Source of the DNA: Bacteroidetes bacterium UBA2475
GTDB lineage: Bacteria; Bacteroidota; Bacteroidia; B-17B0; Aurantibacillaceae
Length of the DNA stretch: 64,000 nucleotides
NCBI GenBank assembly: GCA_002342065.1
Contig: DDPF01000011.1
Span: 62,001-126,000 of the forward strand
Reading direction: 5' to 3'
Positions 40,312-50,056 of this stretch are shown here, one piece after another (positions within the stretch are counted from its first letter, which is position 1; each line of letters opens with the position of its first letter). Both the position numbers and the translations under genes were made by a program. The notes beneath the pieces were generated by a model. It made no database searches, had not been told where the DNA came from, and saw only the letters and a list, made by a program, of their open reading frames with translations.

Positions 40312-41889
40312 ATGAGTTCAGTTAAAACAGCCTTTATCTCTTTTACCGTTTTATGCTGTAATGCGATATTTGCACAAATTCAAAATATTAAAATAAGCAG
40401 CCAGTTTGAGCCCGAAGAAGTTACCATTGCCATTAATCCAAAGAATACTCAGCAAATTATTGCAGGAGCCAATCTTGCAAGTTATTATTATAGTAACGAT
40501 GCCGGTTTTACATGGCAACGTAATGGTTTAACCTGCAATGAATTTAACGTGTATGGCGATCCCATGGTGTTTTGGGATACTGCGCAAACTGCTTTTTATA
40601 TGCACCTTTCATTTCCAAATCCAAAAATAACACCAGGGGCTAGTTGGGTAGACAGGATAGTGCTAAACAGATCCACCGACTTTGGAAAAACATATCCTAA
40701 CTGTTCGGCTGTTGGTAAGAACGAGAAAAAAGTACAGGATAAACATTGGGCTTGTGTTGATGAAAGAACAAATACCTTTCATGTATCGTGGACACAATTT
40801 GATGTATACGAAAGTTCTGATCCTAAAGACACTTCCATTATTCGATATTCTCATTCAAAAGATGGTGGCCTTACCTGGGCAGAACCAAAAAAAATAAGTG
40901 CCTTTACCGGCGATTGTGTTGATAGTGATAATACAGTTGAGGGCGCAACACCCTGCGTAGGGCCAAATGGCGAGATCTACATTGCATGGGCCGGCCCAAA
41001 AGGATTGGTATTTCAACGATCGTTGGATGGCGGAACTACTTTTCTAAAAGAAGAAAAAATAATTACATCCATTAAAAATGGTTGGGACTATAAAATAAAT
41101 GGTGTTCAAAGAGCTAACGGTTTACCCTTTACAGCATGCGATAATAGTAACGGACCTAACCGCGGACGAATTTATGTTTGTTGGGGAGATGAAAAGAATG
41201 GCGAAAAAAATAAAGATGTTTTTTTGGTGTACAGTGATGATAAAGGCGAAACATGGACAGAACCAATTCTTATCACTTATAGACCAAACCATAAAGAACA
41301 ATTTATGCCCTTTATGACAGTGGATCAAAAGACCGGTTACGTTTATGTTTTATATTACGACCGACAAAATTATGCGGATAACTTAAGCACTGATCTTTAT
41401 TTAGCAGTAAGCAAAAATGGATTAAAATTTGACTATTATAAAGTAAATGAAACTTCATTTAAACCGGCTAAAGATGTTTTTTTTGGTGATTATATTGGAT
41501 TGAGTGCCGTTAAAAATAATATCCGTCCTATTTGGATGCAGATGGATGAAAAAAAACAACTCAGCATTTACACTGCAATAATTAATGACAGTGCTTTAGC
41601 GAATTACAAAAAAAAATATGTGAGTGAAATTACACTTGAGAAAACTTTTAAATATGCGCCCAAACTTAAAATAAATTATACGGCAAATAACAATGTAGTT
41701 TTAACTGCCGCCATTACAAAACCACTTGATGCAAGTTTTGAAAAAATAGTTGTAAACGATCTTAAAGTTAAAAAGGGAAATAACGTACTAACCATCGATT
41801 CTAAAAAATTAGGTTTACCAAAAGGAAATTATGTGTTGACTCTATATTATAACGGCACTAACGAATTTGTTTGGATAACCGAAGAATAA
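40312..41889 (+). CDS. Secreted BNR/sialidase-like beta-propeller protein
   Basis: This ~525-residue protein has a signal peptide at 1-22. It carries several Asp-box (BNR) repeats of the S-x-D-x-G-x-T-W type: YSNDAGFTWQR, STDFGKTYPN, SKDGGLTWAE, SLDGGTTFLK and SDDKGETWTE. These form a sialidase-type beta-propeller. The catalytic Arg triad and Tyr/Glu of true sialidases cannot be assigned, so a binding or glycosidase role is open. A final ~90-residue beta domain follows. The ATG at 40312 lies 7 nt after TACTTTTG. Confidence 0.82.
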   Translation: MSSVKTAFISFTVLCCNAIFAQIQNIKISSQFEPEEVTIAINPKNTQQIIAGANLASYYYSNDAGFTWQRNGLTCNEFNVYGDPMVFWDTAQTAFYMHLSFPNPKITPGASWVDRIVLNRSTDFGKTYPNCSAVGKNEKKVQDKHWACVDERTNTFHVSWTQFDVYESSDPKDTSIIRYSHSKDGGLTWAEPKKISAFTGDCVDSDNTVEGATPCVGPNGEIYIAWAGPKGLVFQRSLDGGTTFLKEEKIITSIKNGWDYKINGVQRANGLPFTACDNSNGPNRGRIYVCWGDEKNGEKNKDVFLVYSDDKGETWTEPILITYRPNHKEQFMPFMTVDQKTGYVYVLYYDRQNYADNLSTDLYLAVSKNGLKFDYYKVNETSFKPAKDVFFGDYIGLSAVKNNIRPIWMQMDEKKQLSIYTAIINDSALANYKKKYVSEITLEKTFKYAPKLKINYTANNNVVLTAAITKPLDASFEKIVVNDLKVKKGNNVLTIDSKKLGLPKGNYVLTLYYNGTNEFVWITEE

Positions 41890-41892
41890 TAC

Positions 41893-42492
41893 ATGAAAAA
41901 AATATTCATTTTTATATTTATTTTTTTTGGGTTTAGCGGTTTAGCCCAGCGCATTGCCAATTTAAACGTGTTTCTTGCAGGCTCAAGTGTGGGCGTAAAA
42001 TTTACTGTTTCTAAAGGCACTTCGTGCAATGGTTATATTATTTGGCATAGCGCCGACTCAGTAAATTTTACACAGGTTTATAATTATCCAGGCATTTGTG
42101 GCAATACAGCAACCGATGAAAATATAAGTTTTTTGCACTCTAACCCGATCATTAACGTAAATAATTATTATAAAGTAGACCTTGTTCCAATTGAAACCTC
42201 AACTATAAAAAGGATTTTTGTGGCAGAGATCCTTAACAGTAGTTTGATCATTTATCCAAATCCGGTTATTACAATTTCAGATATGTTAACTGCCAGAATA
42301 TACAGCGCAAATAACACAAAAGTTACCGGGTTCATCTTTAATCAAAAAGGAAATCTCATAAAAGAAATAGATCTTACTACTCAATTCGATCTGCTTACCA
42401 TTGGTGTGGCTGAGCTTAATAATGGTCTCTACCTTCTTAAGTTAAATGACGGCCAAAGATCTTATTCATCTAAATTTATTATTAATAGGTAA
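41893..42492 (+). CDS. Small T9SS-targeted secreted protein
   Basis: This 199-residue protein has a signal peptide at 1-18. A single ~95-residue domain with three Cys follows, then a C-terminal type-A T9SS sorting domain (LIIYPNPVITISDM to the end). It starts 3 nt after the BNR-protein stop and ends directly against the S4 gene, so it is part of that run of genes. Function is unknown. Confidence 0.8.
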   Translation: MKKIFIFIFIFFGFSGLAQRIANLNVFLAGSSVGVKFTVSKGTSCNGYIIWHSADSVNFTQVYNYPGICGNTATDENISFLHSNPIINVNNYYKVDLVPIETSTIKRIFVAEILNSSLIIYPNPVITISDMLTARIYSANNTKVTGFIFNQKGNLIKEIDLTTQFDLLTIGVAELNNGLYLLKLNDGQRSYSSKFIINR

Positions 42493-42867
42493 ATGGAAGT
42501 AAGGGCAGATACTTATTTGTGGGCCATTCGCATGTACAAATCGCGCACGCTTGCATCTGAAGCCATTAAAGGCGGCAAAGTAAAACTGGATGGTGATAAT
42601 TTTAAACCCTCACACATTGTAAAAATTGGTGAACATTATACACTTACGATTGGCGATACAAAAAAAGTAGTTGAAGTAACGGCATTAATTGAAAAACGTG
42701 GAAATTTTGAGCTCGCCCAAAAACATTATAAAGATCATTCGCCCCCGCAAACCAAACAAGAAAAATTAGATTCAGTTTTCTTTAATTCAAATGTTAAACG
42801 TTTAAAAGGTTCTGGCAGACCTACCAAAAAAGATCGACGTGATATGAACGATTTTGGTTCTCTTTAA
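42493..42867 (+). CDS. S4-domain RNA-binding protein (Hsp15/HslR-like)
   Basis: This 124-residue protein has an N-terminal S4 RNA-binding domain (DTYLWAIRMYKSRTLASEAI, GGKVKLDGDNFKPS) and a basic C-terminal tail (LKGSGRPTKKDRRDM). It fits the Hsp15 family, which recycles stalled 50S subunits with peptidyl-tRNA. Its ATG follows the previous stop codon directly. Confidence 0.9.
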   Translation: MEVRADTYLWAIRMYKSRTLASEAIKGGKVKLDGDNFKPSHIVKIGEHYTLTIGDTKKVVEVTALIEKRGNFELAQKHYKDHSPPQTKQEKLDSVFFNSNVKRLKGSGRPTKKDRRDMNDFGSL

Positions 42868-42935
42868 TAATTTTACTAGCTTTAATCATGCTTAAGCAGT
42901 TTATTTTATTTTTTACTTTTTTATTTTCATTAAAA

Positions 42936-45524
42936 ATGAATAAAATTAAATTCCTATTTGCCGTCTTTCTTTTGCTTGCCATGCCGGTAAAATTTGCCTG
43001 CCAGAATTCTTCATCCAAAAAAATAGATTCACTGGAAAAAGTAATTAACGCAAGCCAAGGCAAAAAAAAGGCAGATGCATTAATTGTTCTGGCTGGAGAG
43101 TATATTGATATAGACCCAAAAAAAGGTATTTCAATTTCAAAAGAAGCATTGAAAATAAGTGAAAATGAAAATTATACTGATGGACTTGCTTTATCATATA
43201 TGGCAATAGCCATTTTTCAAACAGAAGCCAAGGCAATTGAGCAACAATTTAATGCAGGTTTTGAGCAAACGTTAAAAAGCACTAATGTTACAACAATTAA
43301 AAAAACCATTAATATTCTAAAATTTTTGTTCGAAGAAAAAAATCACAAAAAAATTCCAATTTACCTTGATAAATTACTGCCATCAGTAAAAAAAATAAAT
43401 AATGCAGAACTCCTTGCTAAAATTTATCGCGAAAAAGCTTATTATTTTTATGGCATAGGAAATTATGATCAATCTATAGATCAATTTAAGCTTGCACTTG
43501 CCGAATACAAAAAAGCAAAAAAAGGTTCCGAAACTGCAGGTATGACAATGAATATTGGTGTGTTGTACTTTAAAGCGTCTCAATTAGATAGCTCATTAAA
43601 ATTTTACAACGAAGCGAAAGTTTTCTTTGAAAAAAATAAAGATCTTAAAAATGAAGCAAGCGCCATTACAAATATAGCTATGACATTAGAAAAACTTGGA
43701 CGAGTTCCGGATGCATTGATCCTTTTAAAAACAGCTGAAAAAAAATATGCAGCAGCAAAAGCCCAGGGCTTGCTAGCCGATCTTTACGAGATCATTGCAA
43801 CCACCTACCAGGATCTTGGGGATCTTAACACCGCTATTAATTATACATTTAAATCCGCAAACATAAGAGAGTTACAAAAAGACACCTCTATGCTTTGTAA
43901 TTCATACACAAATTTGGCTCAGATCTACTTCAGCCTAAATAATTACGATCGCAGCGAATACTATTCAAAAAAAGGGATAGAAATATCCATCAAAAAACAT
44001 AAAAAAGAAGTTCTTGCATCAGGTTATTCAAACCTGGGGCTTTTGTTTAATGAAAAAAATATGCCTGATAGCAATTTATACTATCAAAAATTATCCTTAA
44101 AAATAAGAGAAGAAATGGGAATGGAGATTGAAATGGCTGAAAGTTACAATAACATTGCCTGCTATTATTTTGATTCGCAAAATTATGCTACAGCCTCTTT
44201 TAATTATAAAAAAGCTATTGAACTTTCTGAAAAAAATAATAGCCTTGAAAAATTGCCTAACTATTTAAAAGGGCTTGCGAAGTGCTTTTTAACCGATCTA
44301 AAATATAATGAGGCGTTACCACTTTTACTAAAAGCCGAAAAAATTCTATTGATCTCAAAACGTCAGGTGGAGTTACTGGAAATATATGAAAATATAGCAA
44401 TATGCTATAACGGTATAAATAACTTTAAGATGGCGTACCGGTATTTGAATATGAATAAACAACTAAATGATTCAATTTTTGACACTCAAAAAAGTAAAAC
44501 AAATGCTGAATTACTTGAAAAGTATGAAACCGATAAAAAACAAAAAGAAATTAGTTTATTGACAAAAGACAAGGAACTAAAAAACCTACAATACAAACAG
44601 CAACAGGAGAATTTAAACCAACAACGAAAATTATTAATAATTGCATTGATATGTTTTATTTTACTTTCGTGCTTAGCTTTCTTTTTATTTAAAAGTAATC
44701 GTGAAAAAAAATTCGCAAATAAAATAATTTTAAGTCAAAAATTAGAAGTGGAGGCGCAAAAAGAAATTGTTGAAGAAAAAAATAATGAGATAATTGACTC
44801 AATACATTATGCGAAAAAGATTCAAGATGTTTTATTGATCAACACCTCGCTTATTACAAAAAATTTTGATGATAGCTTTATTTTATTTAAGCCAAAAGAT
44901 ATTGTTAGTGGCGATTTTTATTGGGGAGTTGAAAAAGAGGATTTATTTTTTATTGCGGCATGCGATAGTACAGGGCACGGTGTACCCGGTGCGTTTATGA
45001 GCCTTTTAAATATGTCGTTTTTAAATGAAGCAATAAAAGAAAGAAATATTCTAAGTCCCGATAAAATACTAAATTATGTAAGGGAGCGGTTAATTGAAAC
45101 AGTTTCGAAAGATGGTGCGCAAGATGGAATGGATGGAGTTGTAATTTGTTTTGATCGCAAGAAAAATAAAATGAGTTATGCAGCAGCTCATAACCCTCCT
45201 ATCATTATAAGAGAAAAAACTTTGTTACCCCTCCGATCTGATAAAATGCCAATTGGGAAAGGCATAAAAACTGAGTCCTTTCAATTATTTGAATTAGAGA
45301 TCAAGCCACAGGATATGATCTATCTTGTAACAGATGGTTTTTATGATCAGTTTGGTGGGCCAAAAGGGAAAAAACTAAAACAAAAAAATTTACTCCCGTT
45401 ATTAATAGATGCCAGCAATACAAACTGCAAAAACCAATTAACCACACTTAGTAATTATTTTGATACATGGAAAGGTAACTTAGAGCAGATTGACGACGTT
45501 ACAATTATAGGATTAAAAGTATAG
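42936..45524 (+). CDS. TPR-repeat SpoIIE-type serine phosphatase (membrane), paralogue 1
   Basis: This ~862-residue protein has a signal or anchor peptide (MNKIKFLFAVFLLLAMPV), about eight TPR repeats (residues 40-500) and one membrane helix (IIALICFILLSCLAFFLF). A coiled coil follows, then a C-terminal PP2C-type SpoIIE phosphatase domain (FKPKDIVSGDFYW, ACDSTGHGVPGAFMS, GAQDGMDGVVICFD, YLVTDGFYDQFGG). The Asp residues that bind metal are present. It senses through the periplasmic TPRs and dephosphorylates a partner protein. An upstream ATG at 42888 would add 16 residues. Confidence 0.9.
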   Translation: MNKIKFLFAVFLLLAMPVKFACQNSSSKKIDSLEKVINASQGKKKADALIVLAGEYIDIDPKKGISISKEALKISENENYTDGLALSYMAIAIFQTEAKAIEQQFNAGFEQTLKSTNVTTIKKTINILKFLFEEKNHKKIPIYLDKLLPSVKKINNAELLAKIYREKAYYFYGIGNYDQSIDQFKLALAEYKKAKKGSETAGMTMNIGVLYFKASQLDSSLKFYNEAKVFFEKNKDLKNEASAITNIAMTLEKLGRVPDALILLKTAEKKYAAAKAQGLLADLYEIIATTYQDLGDLNTAINYTFKSANIRELQKDTSMLCNSYTNLAQIYFSLNNYDRSEYYSKKGIEISIKKHKKEVLASGYSNLGLLFNEKNMPDSNLYYQKLSLKIREEMGMEIEMAESYNNIACYYFDSQNYATASFNYKKAIELSEKNNSLEKLPNYLKGLAKCFLTDLKYNEALPLLLKAEKILLISKRQVELLEIYENIAICYNGINNFKMAYRYLNMNKQLNDSIFDTQKSKTNAELLEKYETDKKQKEISLLTKDKELKNLQYKQQQENLNQQRKLLIIALICFILLSCLAFFLFKSNREKKFANKIILSQKLEVEAQKEIVEEKNNEIIDSIHYAKKIQDVLLINTSLITKNFDDSFILFKPKDIVSGDFYWGVEKEDLFFIAACDSTGHGVPGAFMSLLNMSFLNEAIKERNILSPDKILNYVRERLIETVSKDGAQDGMDGVVICFDRKKNKMSYAAAHNPPIIIREKTLLPLRSDKMPIGKGIKTESFQLFELEIKPQDMIYLVTDGFYDQFGGPKGKKLKQKNLLPLLIDASNTNCKNQLTTLSNYFDTWKGNLEQIDDVTIIGLKV

Positions 45525-45530
45525 GAAGCT

Positions 45531-45674
45531 CTACGATAATAGATAAGCTATAACTAATAATGTACCTATAATTAGTTTTGATAATTTTCCCGATAAAAAT
45601 CTCGAAACAGGGTCTAACTTAATTTCCTTTGAATACATGGCTTTATATTTAAAAGTTAATGTATAAATAGGCAT
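45531..45674 (-). CDS. Candidate 47-aa small membrane protein
   Basis: An ATG at 45674 (or 45638, giving 35 aa) opens a frame ending in a single membrane-helix-like segment (LIIGTLLVIAYLLS), preceded by Lys/Arg residues. It is antisense-oriented between two plus-strand genes. There is no homology support, only the hydropathy pattern. The rest of the 45525-45814 gap holds a single DnaA-box-like site and the next promoter. Confidence 0.3.
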   Translation of the reverse strand: MPIYTLTFKYKAMYSKEIKLDPVSRFLSGKLSKLIIGTLLVIAYLLS

Positions 45675-45758
45675 CAAATCTTATTCCTGTTTTTAAGGGG
45701 GTTTATACTGTTAAATAACGAGGATTTTAACAAAAGATACAAAAGGTGATGCGGAAAA

Positions 45759-45767
45759 TTATCCACA
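45759..45767 (+). promoter_or_regulatory. Single perfect DnaA box
   Basis: TTATCCACA matches the DnaA consensus exactly. It is isolated, and no second box or AT-rich unwinding element with GC skew context is visible. An origin is not supported. Confidence 0.3.
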
Positions 45768-45814
45768 GTGTATAATAGCCGGGGTATTTGGTTACATTTG
45801 GAGCGGGACTAATA

Positions 45815-47686
45815 ATGGAACTTAAAAAATATAAATACATACATCTTTTTATTTTTTTACAAGATATTCGTAAACTTTCTGTAAAAGACGATTTTAATGC
45901 CCGGCTTTCAGAATTACTTACAAAACAAAAAGCGAATGAGGATTTTCAAAAAGAATTAAAAGATTTTACAACTCTGTTTCTTGAAAAGGCTTTTTTTGTA
46001 AATGCCTTTACGGATTACGGTATTAATTCAAGCCTTGGCTTTTTTTCAGAATTAATTAAACGCATTAAATATAAATTCTTCCCGCCTTTAACTAATAAAA
46101 CAGAGTTAAGTAATTTTCTTTCGTTTTTATTTGGTAATAAAAATAACGATTGGGTAAATAAAATAGATGAAGTTAACTGGTCGAGGATATTTTCTTTTCT
46201 TATCCTTAAAAATTCATACTACCAGTCTAATTTTAATATGCAAATTAAAAATGCATTGGTGATCTTATCGCACCGTTTAGTTACGCTTGGGGTAGATCCT
46301 TACATTGTGCTAAAATTACCCGAAGCTGATGACACGAATTCTCCTTTTTTTGAATTAAACAGGGCAATTAACGAATTTGTTGAAACAGAGGATGATTCTG
46401 CCGAAAAAGAACAAAAAAGTACTGTTGTGCTTATTGAATTACACCGTTGCGAGAGAATATTTCAAGGACTCGTTGCAGAAAAAGATAACATGGGCACCAG
46501 CTTACACTTAACTTTTTTAATAAAACGTGCCGAGCAACATATTAAACGCATACGTATATTGATGCATATTTTTTCGGCAGATAAAGAGATAAAACACTCC
46601 GCTGCAAAAAAGCTTGCCTATTCTTTACTAAGGGCCAATGCGGAAAAATACAGTGTAAAAAAATTCGTCAAAACTAATACAGGATTGTTAGCTTCACGAA
46701 TAATGAGCCACACTTCTGAAAAAGGAGAAGATTATATTGGCTTTTCAAGAAATGAAAATAAAAAATTATTTCGCTCTGCTATGGGTGGCGGTTTAATTGT
46801 TGTATTCCTTGTATTCATAAAACATTATATCCATCAGTTACAATTATCATTATTTTTTGAAGGTCTATTATTTGGGTTAAACTATGGCTTCGGATTTGTA
46901 TTGATGCATTTTTTGCATTTTACTTTAGCTACTAAACAGCCTGCTATGACAGCGTCATACATTGCAGGTAATTTAGGTGATAAAAACAACCGAAATAATG
47001 TGACGCCCGTTTTAAAACAGATCATCAAAAGTCAATTTATATCTTTAGCAGGAAATTTAATAATTGTGCTACCACTTTGCTTTTTAGTTGCTTTTACATT
47101 AAAATATTTTTTCCAATATCAATTTTTTGATTACCCAGTTGCAAATCAACAATTTCAATCCAATCATCCGCTTTTGAGTTTATCTTTATTTTACGCTTTT
47201 ATTACTGGAATATTTTTAACATGTGCTGGAATCATCACCGGCTATTACGATAACAAAGTTGTTTTTGCCGATTTTGCCGAGAGAATAAAAAAACATCCAA
47301 GGTGGTCGCAAAAATATTCACCGGCATTTCTTTCAAAAGTTGGTGCCTTCGTGGAAAAAAATCTTGGTGCTATTATTGGTAATATGTTTTTAGGGCTTAT
47401 TTTAGGGAGTGCGGGAAATATCGGAACTTTTTTAGGATTGCCTTTTGATATCAGGCACATAACAGTTTCTTCAGGAAATTTTGGAATTGCTTTAGGATCT
47501 GTTTACGTTTACCATATTGCAGAACTGATAACCATTTTTATTGGCATTTTACTTATAGGAATAATAAATATTTTCTCGAGTTTTTTATTCTCTTTTATCC
47601 TTGCTTGTACATCGCGTAACTTATCCGCAAAAGAATCAATAAAAATACTGTACGTTTCGCTGATCGCAGCAAGAAGAAAAAACTAA
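45815..47686 (+). CDS. PF10136-type membrane protein (annotated 'site-specific recombinase')
   Basis: This ~623-residue protein has a helical soluble N-terminal half (about 1-320) and a C-terminal half with six or seven membrane helices. Conserved stretches include FGFVLMHFLHFTLATKQPAM and FLGLPFDIRHITVSSGNFGIAL. This fits the family named after Neisseria Gcr. No recombinase active site is evident, so the family name is probably misleading. TACATTTG at 45793-45800 is the likely -7 element, 14 nt before the ATG. Confidence 0.85.
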   Translation: MELKKYKYIHLFIFLQDIRKLSVKDDFNARLSELLTKQKANEDFQKELKDFTTLFLEKAFFVNAFTDYGINSSLGFFSELIKRIKYKFFPPLTNKTELSNFLSFLFGNKNNDWVNKIDEVNWSRIFSFLILKNSYYQSNFNMQIKNALVILSHRLVTLGVDPYIVLKLPEADDTNSPFFELNRAINEFVETEDDSAEKEQKSTVVLIELHRCERIFQGLVAEKDNMGTSLHLTFLIKRAEQHIKRIRILMHIFSADKEIKHSAAKKLAYSLLRANAEKYSVKKFVKTNTGLLASRIMSHTSEKGEDYIGFSRNENKKLFRSAMGGGLIVVFLVFIKHYIHQLQLSLFFEGLLFGLNYGFGFVLMHFLHFTLATKQPAMTASYIAGNLGDKNNRNNVTPVLKQIIKSQFISLAGNLIIVLPLCFLVAFTLKYFFQYQFFDYPVANQQFQSNHPLLSLSLFYAFITGIFLTCAGIITGYYDNKVVFADFAERIKKHPRWSQKYSPAFLSKVGAFVEKNLGAIIGNMFLGLILGSAGNIGTFLGLPFDIRHITVSSGNFGIALGSVYVYHIAELITIFIGILLIGIINIFSSFLFSFILACTSRNLSAKESIKILYVSLIAARRKN

Positions 47687-47697
47687 ATTATTTGTTT

Positions 47698-48900
47698 CTA
47701 CGCAGTAGTTGCATTCTTTATCACACCCAATTCTTTTCCAACTTTAGCAAAAGCCGCAATAGCTTTATCTAAATGTTCTTTTTCGTGAGCCGCACTTAAT
47801 TGCACACGAATACGCGCTTTATCTTTTGGTACAACTGGAAAGAAAAATCCGATCACATAAATTCCTTCATCTAATAATTTTGCGGCAAAGGTTTGCGCTA
47901 ATTTTGCATCGTATAGCATCACAGGCACAATAGCACTATCACCATCTTTAATTTCTAAGCCTGCTGCTTTAATTCCTTTTTTAAAATAATCTACATTCCA
48001 CTCTAATTTATCGCGTAATGTTGTTGTCTCTGTTAATATATCAAACACCGCTAAGCTTGCACCCACAATACTTGGCGCTAATGAATTACTAAATAAATAG
48101 GGACGAGAACGCTGACGTAACAGTTCAATAATTTCTTTTCTGCCAGATGTAAAGCCACCCATGGCACCACCTAAGGCTTTTCCAAGAGTACCGGTAATAA
48201 TGTCGACACGACCAATTACATTTTTAGCTTCAATAGTTCCTCTTCCCGTTTTACCAATAAATCCACTGGCGTGACATTCGTCAACCATTACCAATGCATT
48301 GTATTTATCAGCTAAGTCACAAATTTTATCCAATGGCGCCACAAATCCATCCATGCTAAACACACCATCTGTAACAATAATTCTATTACGTTGTGCCTGC
48401 GCTGCTTTTAGTTGTTCTTCCAGATCAGTCATGTCGCAATTCTTGTAACGGTAACGTTGCGCTTTACATAAACGCACCCCGTCAATAATACTGGCGTGAT
48501 TTAATTCGTCGCTGATAATTGCATCCTGTTCATCAAACAGGGGTTCAAATACACCGCCATTTGCATCAAAGGCAGCAGCGTATAAAATTGTATCTTCTGT
48601 GCCTAAAAAATCGGCTATCTTTTTTTCTAATGTTTTATGAATATCCTGTGTGCCGCAAATAAAACGCACAGAGCTCATGCCAAAACCATGACTGTCTAAT
48701 GCCTTTTTAGCTCCATCTATCACTTTTGGGTGAGATGAAAGGCCCAAATAATTATTGGCGCAAAAAATAATAACATCTTTACCGTTTACCTTTACCACAG
48801 CATCCATTGGCGTCGTAATAACGCGTTCGCGCTTAAATAAACCATTGCTTTCAATTTCAGCTAATGTTTTTTGCAGTTGTTCTTTTAATTTGCCGTACAT
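47698..48900 (-). CDS. kbl: Glycine C-acetyltransferase (2-amino-3-ketobutyrate CoA ligase)
   Basis: This 400-residue PLP enzyme of the alpha-oxoamine synthase family cleaves 2-amino-3-ketobutyrate with CoA to glycine and acetyl-CoA in threonine breakdown. Motifs are CANNYLGLSSHP, GFGMSSVRFICGTQDIH, DECHASGFIGKTGRGT and the PLP lysine in TGTLGKALGGAMGG. Length and N-terminus match Kbl. No threonine dehydrogenase gene is beside it. Confidence 0.95.
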   Translation of the reverse strand: MYGKLKEQLQKTLAEIESNGLFKRERVITTPMDAVVKVNGKDVIIFCANNYLGLSSHPKVIDGAKKALDSHGFGMSSVRFICGTQDIHKTLEKKIADFLGTEDTILYAAAFDANGGVFEPLFDEQDAIISDELNHASIIDGVRLCKAQRYRYKNCDMTDLEEQLKAAQAQRNRIIVTDGVFSMDGFVAPLDKICDLADKYNALVMVDECHASGFIGKTGRGTIEAKNVIGRVDIITGTLGKALGGAMGGFTSGRKEIIELLRQRSRPYLFSNSLAPSIVGASLAVFDILTETTTLRDKLEWNVDYFKKGIKAAGLEIKDGDSAIVPVMLYDAKLAQTFAAKLLDEGIYVIGFFFPVVPKDKARIRVQLSAAHEKEHLDKAIAAFAKVGKELGVIKNATTA

Positions 48901-48951
48901 AATTTTAGTATTTTTACAGCTATAAATTTACAAAAGTTTTATCAGACCACT

Positions 48952-50010
48952 ATGACTTATATAATTTCGGGCATACAACAGGTTGGAATTGGCGTTGCCA
49001 ATGTTAATGAGGGTTTTAAATGGTATAATAACCATTTTGGTATGGATGTGCCTGTTTTTGAAGAGGCTGCCGAAGCTAATTTAATGCTGCCCTACACCGG
49101 TGGCAAACCCCACAAACGCCATGCTATTTTAGCAATTAATATGAAAGGCGGCGGCGGTTTCGAGATCTGGCAATATACTAGTCGTACCCCACAAGCGGCG
49201 GCATTTAAACCTCAGCTTGGAGATCTTGGTTTGTTTTGCGCTAAAATGAAGACCGAAAATGTAAAAGCCTCTTACGATTTTCTAAAGTCGAAGAATGTAA
49301 AATTACTTGGCGGCATTACAAAAAACCCGGTTGGCAAAGAACATTTTTTTATGGAAGATGCCTTTGGTAATTTATTTGAAATTATTGAAGATGACCGCTG
49401 GTTTGGAAAAGGTTTAAGAGAAACCGGCGGACCAATTGGAATGATCATTGGGGTGAGCGATATTGAAAGATCAATAAAATTTTATTCAACTGTTTTAGGT
49501 TACGACAAAGTACTTTTTAAGGGCGAAAATAGTTTTACTGATCTTGCTGTATTACCAGGCGGCGCAGTAACTGCCAAGCGCGCCATTTTAACGCATAGTA
49601 AGGAACGCGTTGGGCCCTTTTCAAAATTATTTGGGAATAGTTTTATAGAATTAGTAGAAGCAAAGAACTATACACCGCGTAAAATTTTTGAGAACCGTTT
49701 TTGGGGCGATCTTGGTTTTATACATTTATGTTTTGACATTAAAAATATGCCGGCCTTAAAAACGGCTTGCGAAGCAGCCGGACATCCTTTTACAGTTGAT
49801 GGCGGTGCCGGTTTTGAAATGGGCGAAGCGGCCGGGCACTTTACTTATATTGAAGACCCGGATGGCGCTTTAATAGAGTTTGTAGAAACCAAAAAAATAC
49901 CGATCATGAAAAAATGGGGCTGGTATTTAGATCTTAAGAAACGTGCGCCCGAAAAGCCGCTTCCTAATTGGATGCTGAAGGCTTTGGGGATGAATAGAAA
50001 AAAAGTATAA
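48952..50010 (+). CDS. Two-domain VOC-family dioxygenase-like protein
   Basis: This 352-residue protein has two vicinal-oxygen-chelate modules (about 1-150 and 160-320). Each has the beta-alpha-beta-beta-beta pattern (GIGVANVNEGFKWYNNHFGM, IGVSDIERSIKFYSTVLGYD). Candidate metal residues are His near HFF/EDAFGN and the YIEDPDGALIEFVE strand. It resembles glyoxalase/dioxygenase proteins. The substrate is unknown. Confidence 0.85.
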   Translation: MTYIISGIQQVGIGVANVNEGFKWYNNHFGMDVPVFEEAAEANLMLPYTGGKPHKRHAILAINMKGGGGFEIWQYTSRTPQAAAFKPQLGDLGLFCAKMKTENVKASYDFLKSKNVKLLGGITKNPVGKEHFFMEDAFGNLFEIIEDDRWFGKGLRETGGPIGMIIGVSDIERSIKFYSTVLGYDKVLFKGENSFTDLAVLPGGAVTAKRAILTHSKERVGPFSKLFGNSFIELVEAKNYTPRKIFENRFWGDLGFIHLCFDIKNMPALKTACEAAGHPFTVDGGAGFEMGEAAGHFTYIEDPDGALIEFVETKKIPIMKKWGWYLDLKKRAPEKPLPNWMLKALGMNRKKV

Positions 50011-50056
50011 CTACTTTTAACGAATCCTTGGCACATCCTTTGCGTATAAAAGGTAT

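Noticed and set aside
40312..41889. True sialidase assignment
   Set aside because: Asp-box repeats define the propeller fold, but the catalytic Arg triad and nucleophile could not be located.
45759..45767. Replication origin suggested by a perfect DnaA box
   Set aside because: Only one box was seen, with no cluster and no dnaA, dnaN or rpmH neighbours.
45815..47686. Site-specific recombinase as evidence for mobile DNA
   Set aside because: The PF10136 family name is historical; the protein is a multi-helix membrane protein with no recombinase active site and no inverted target sites nearby.
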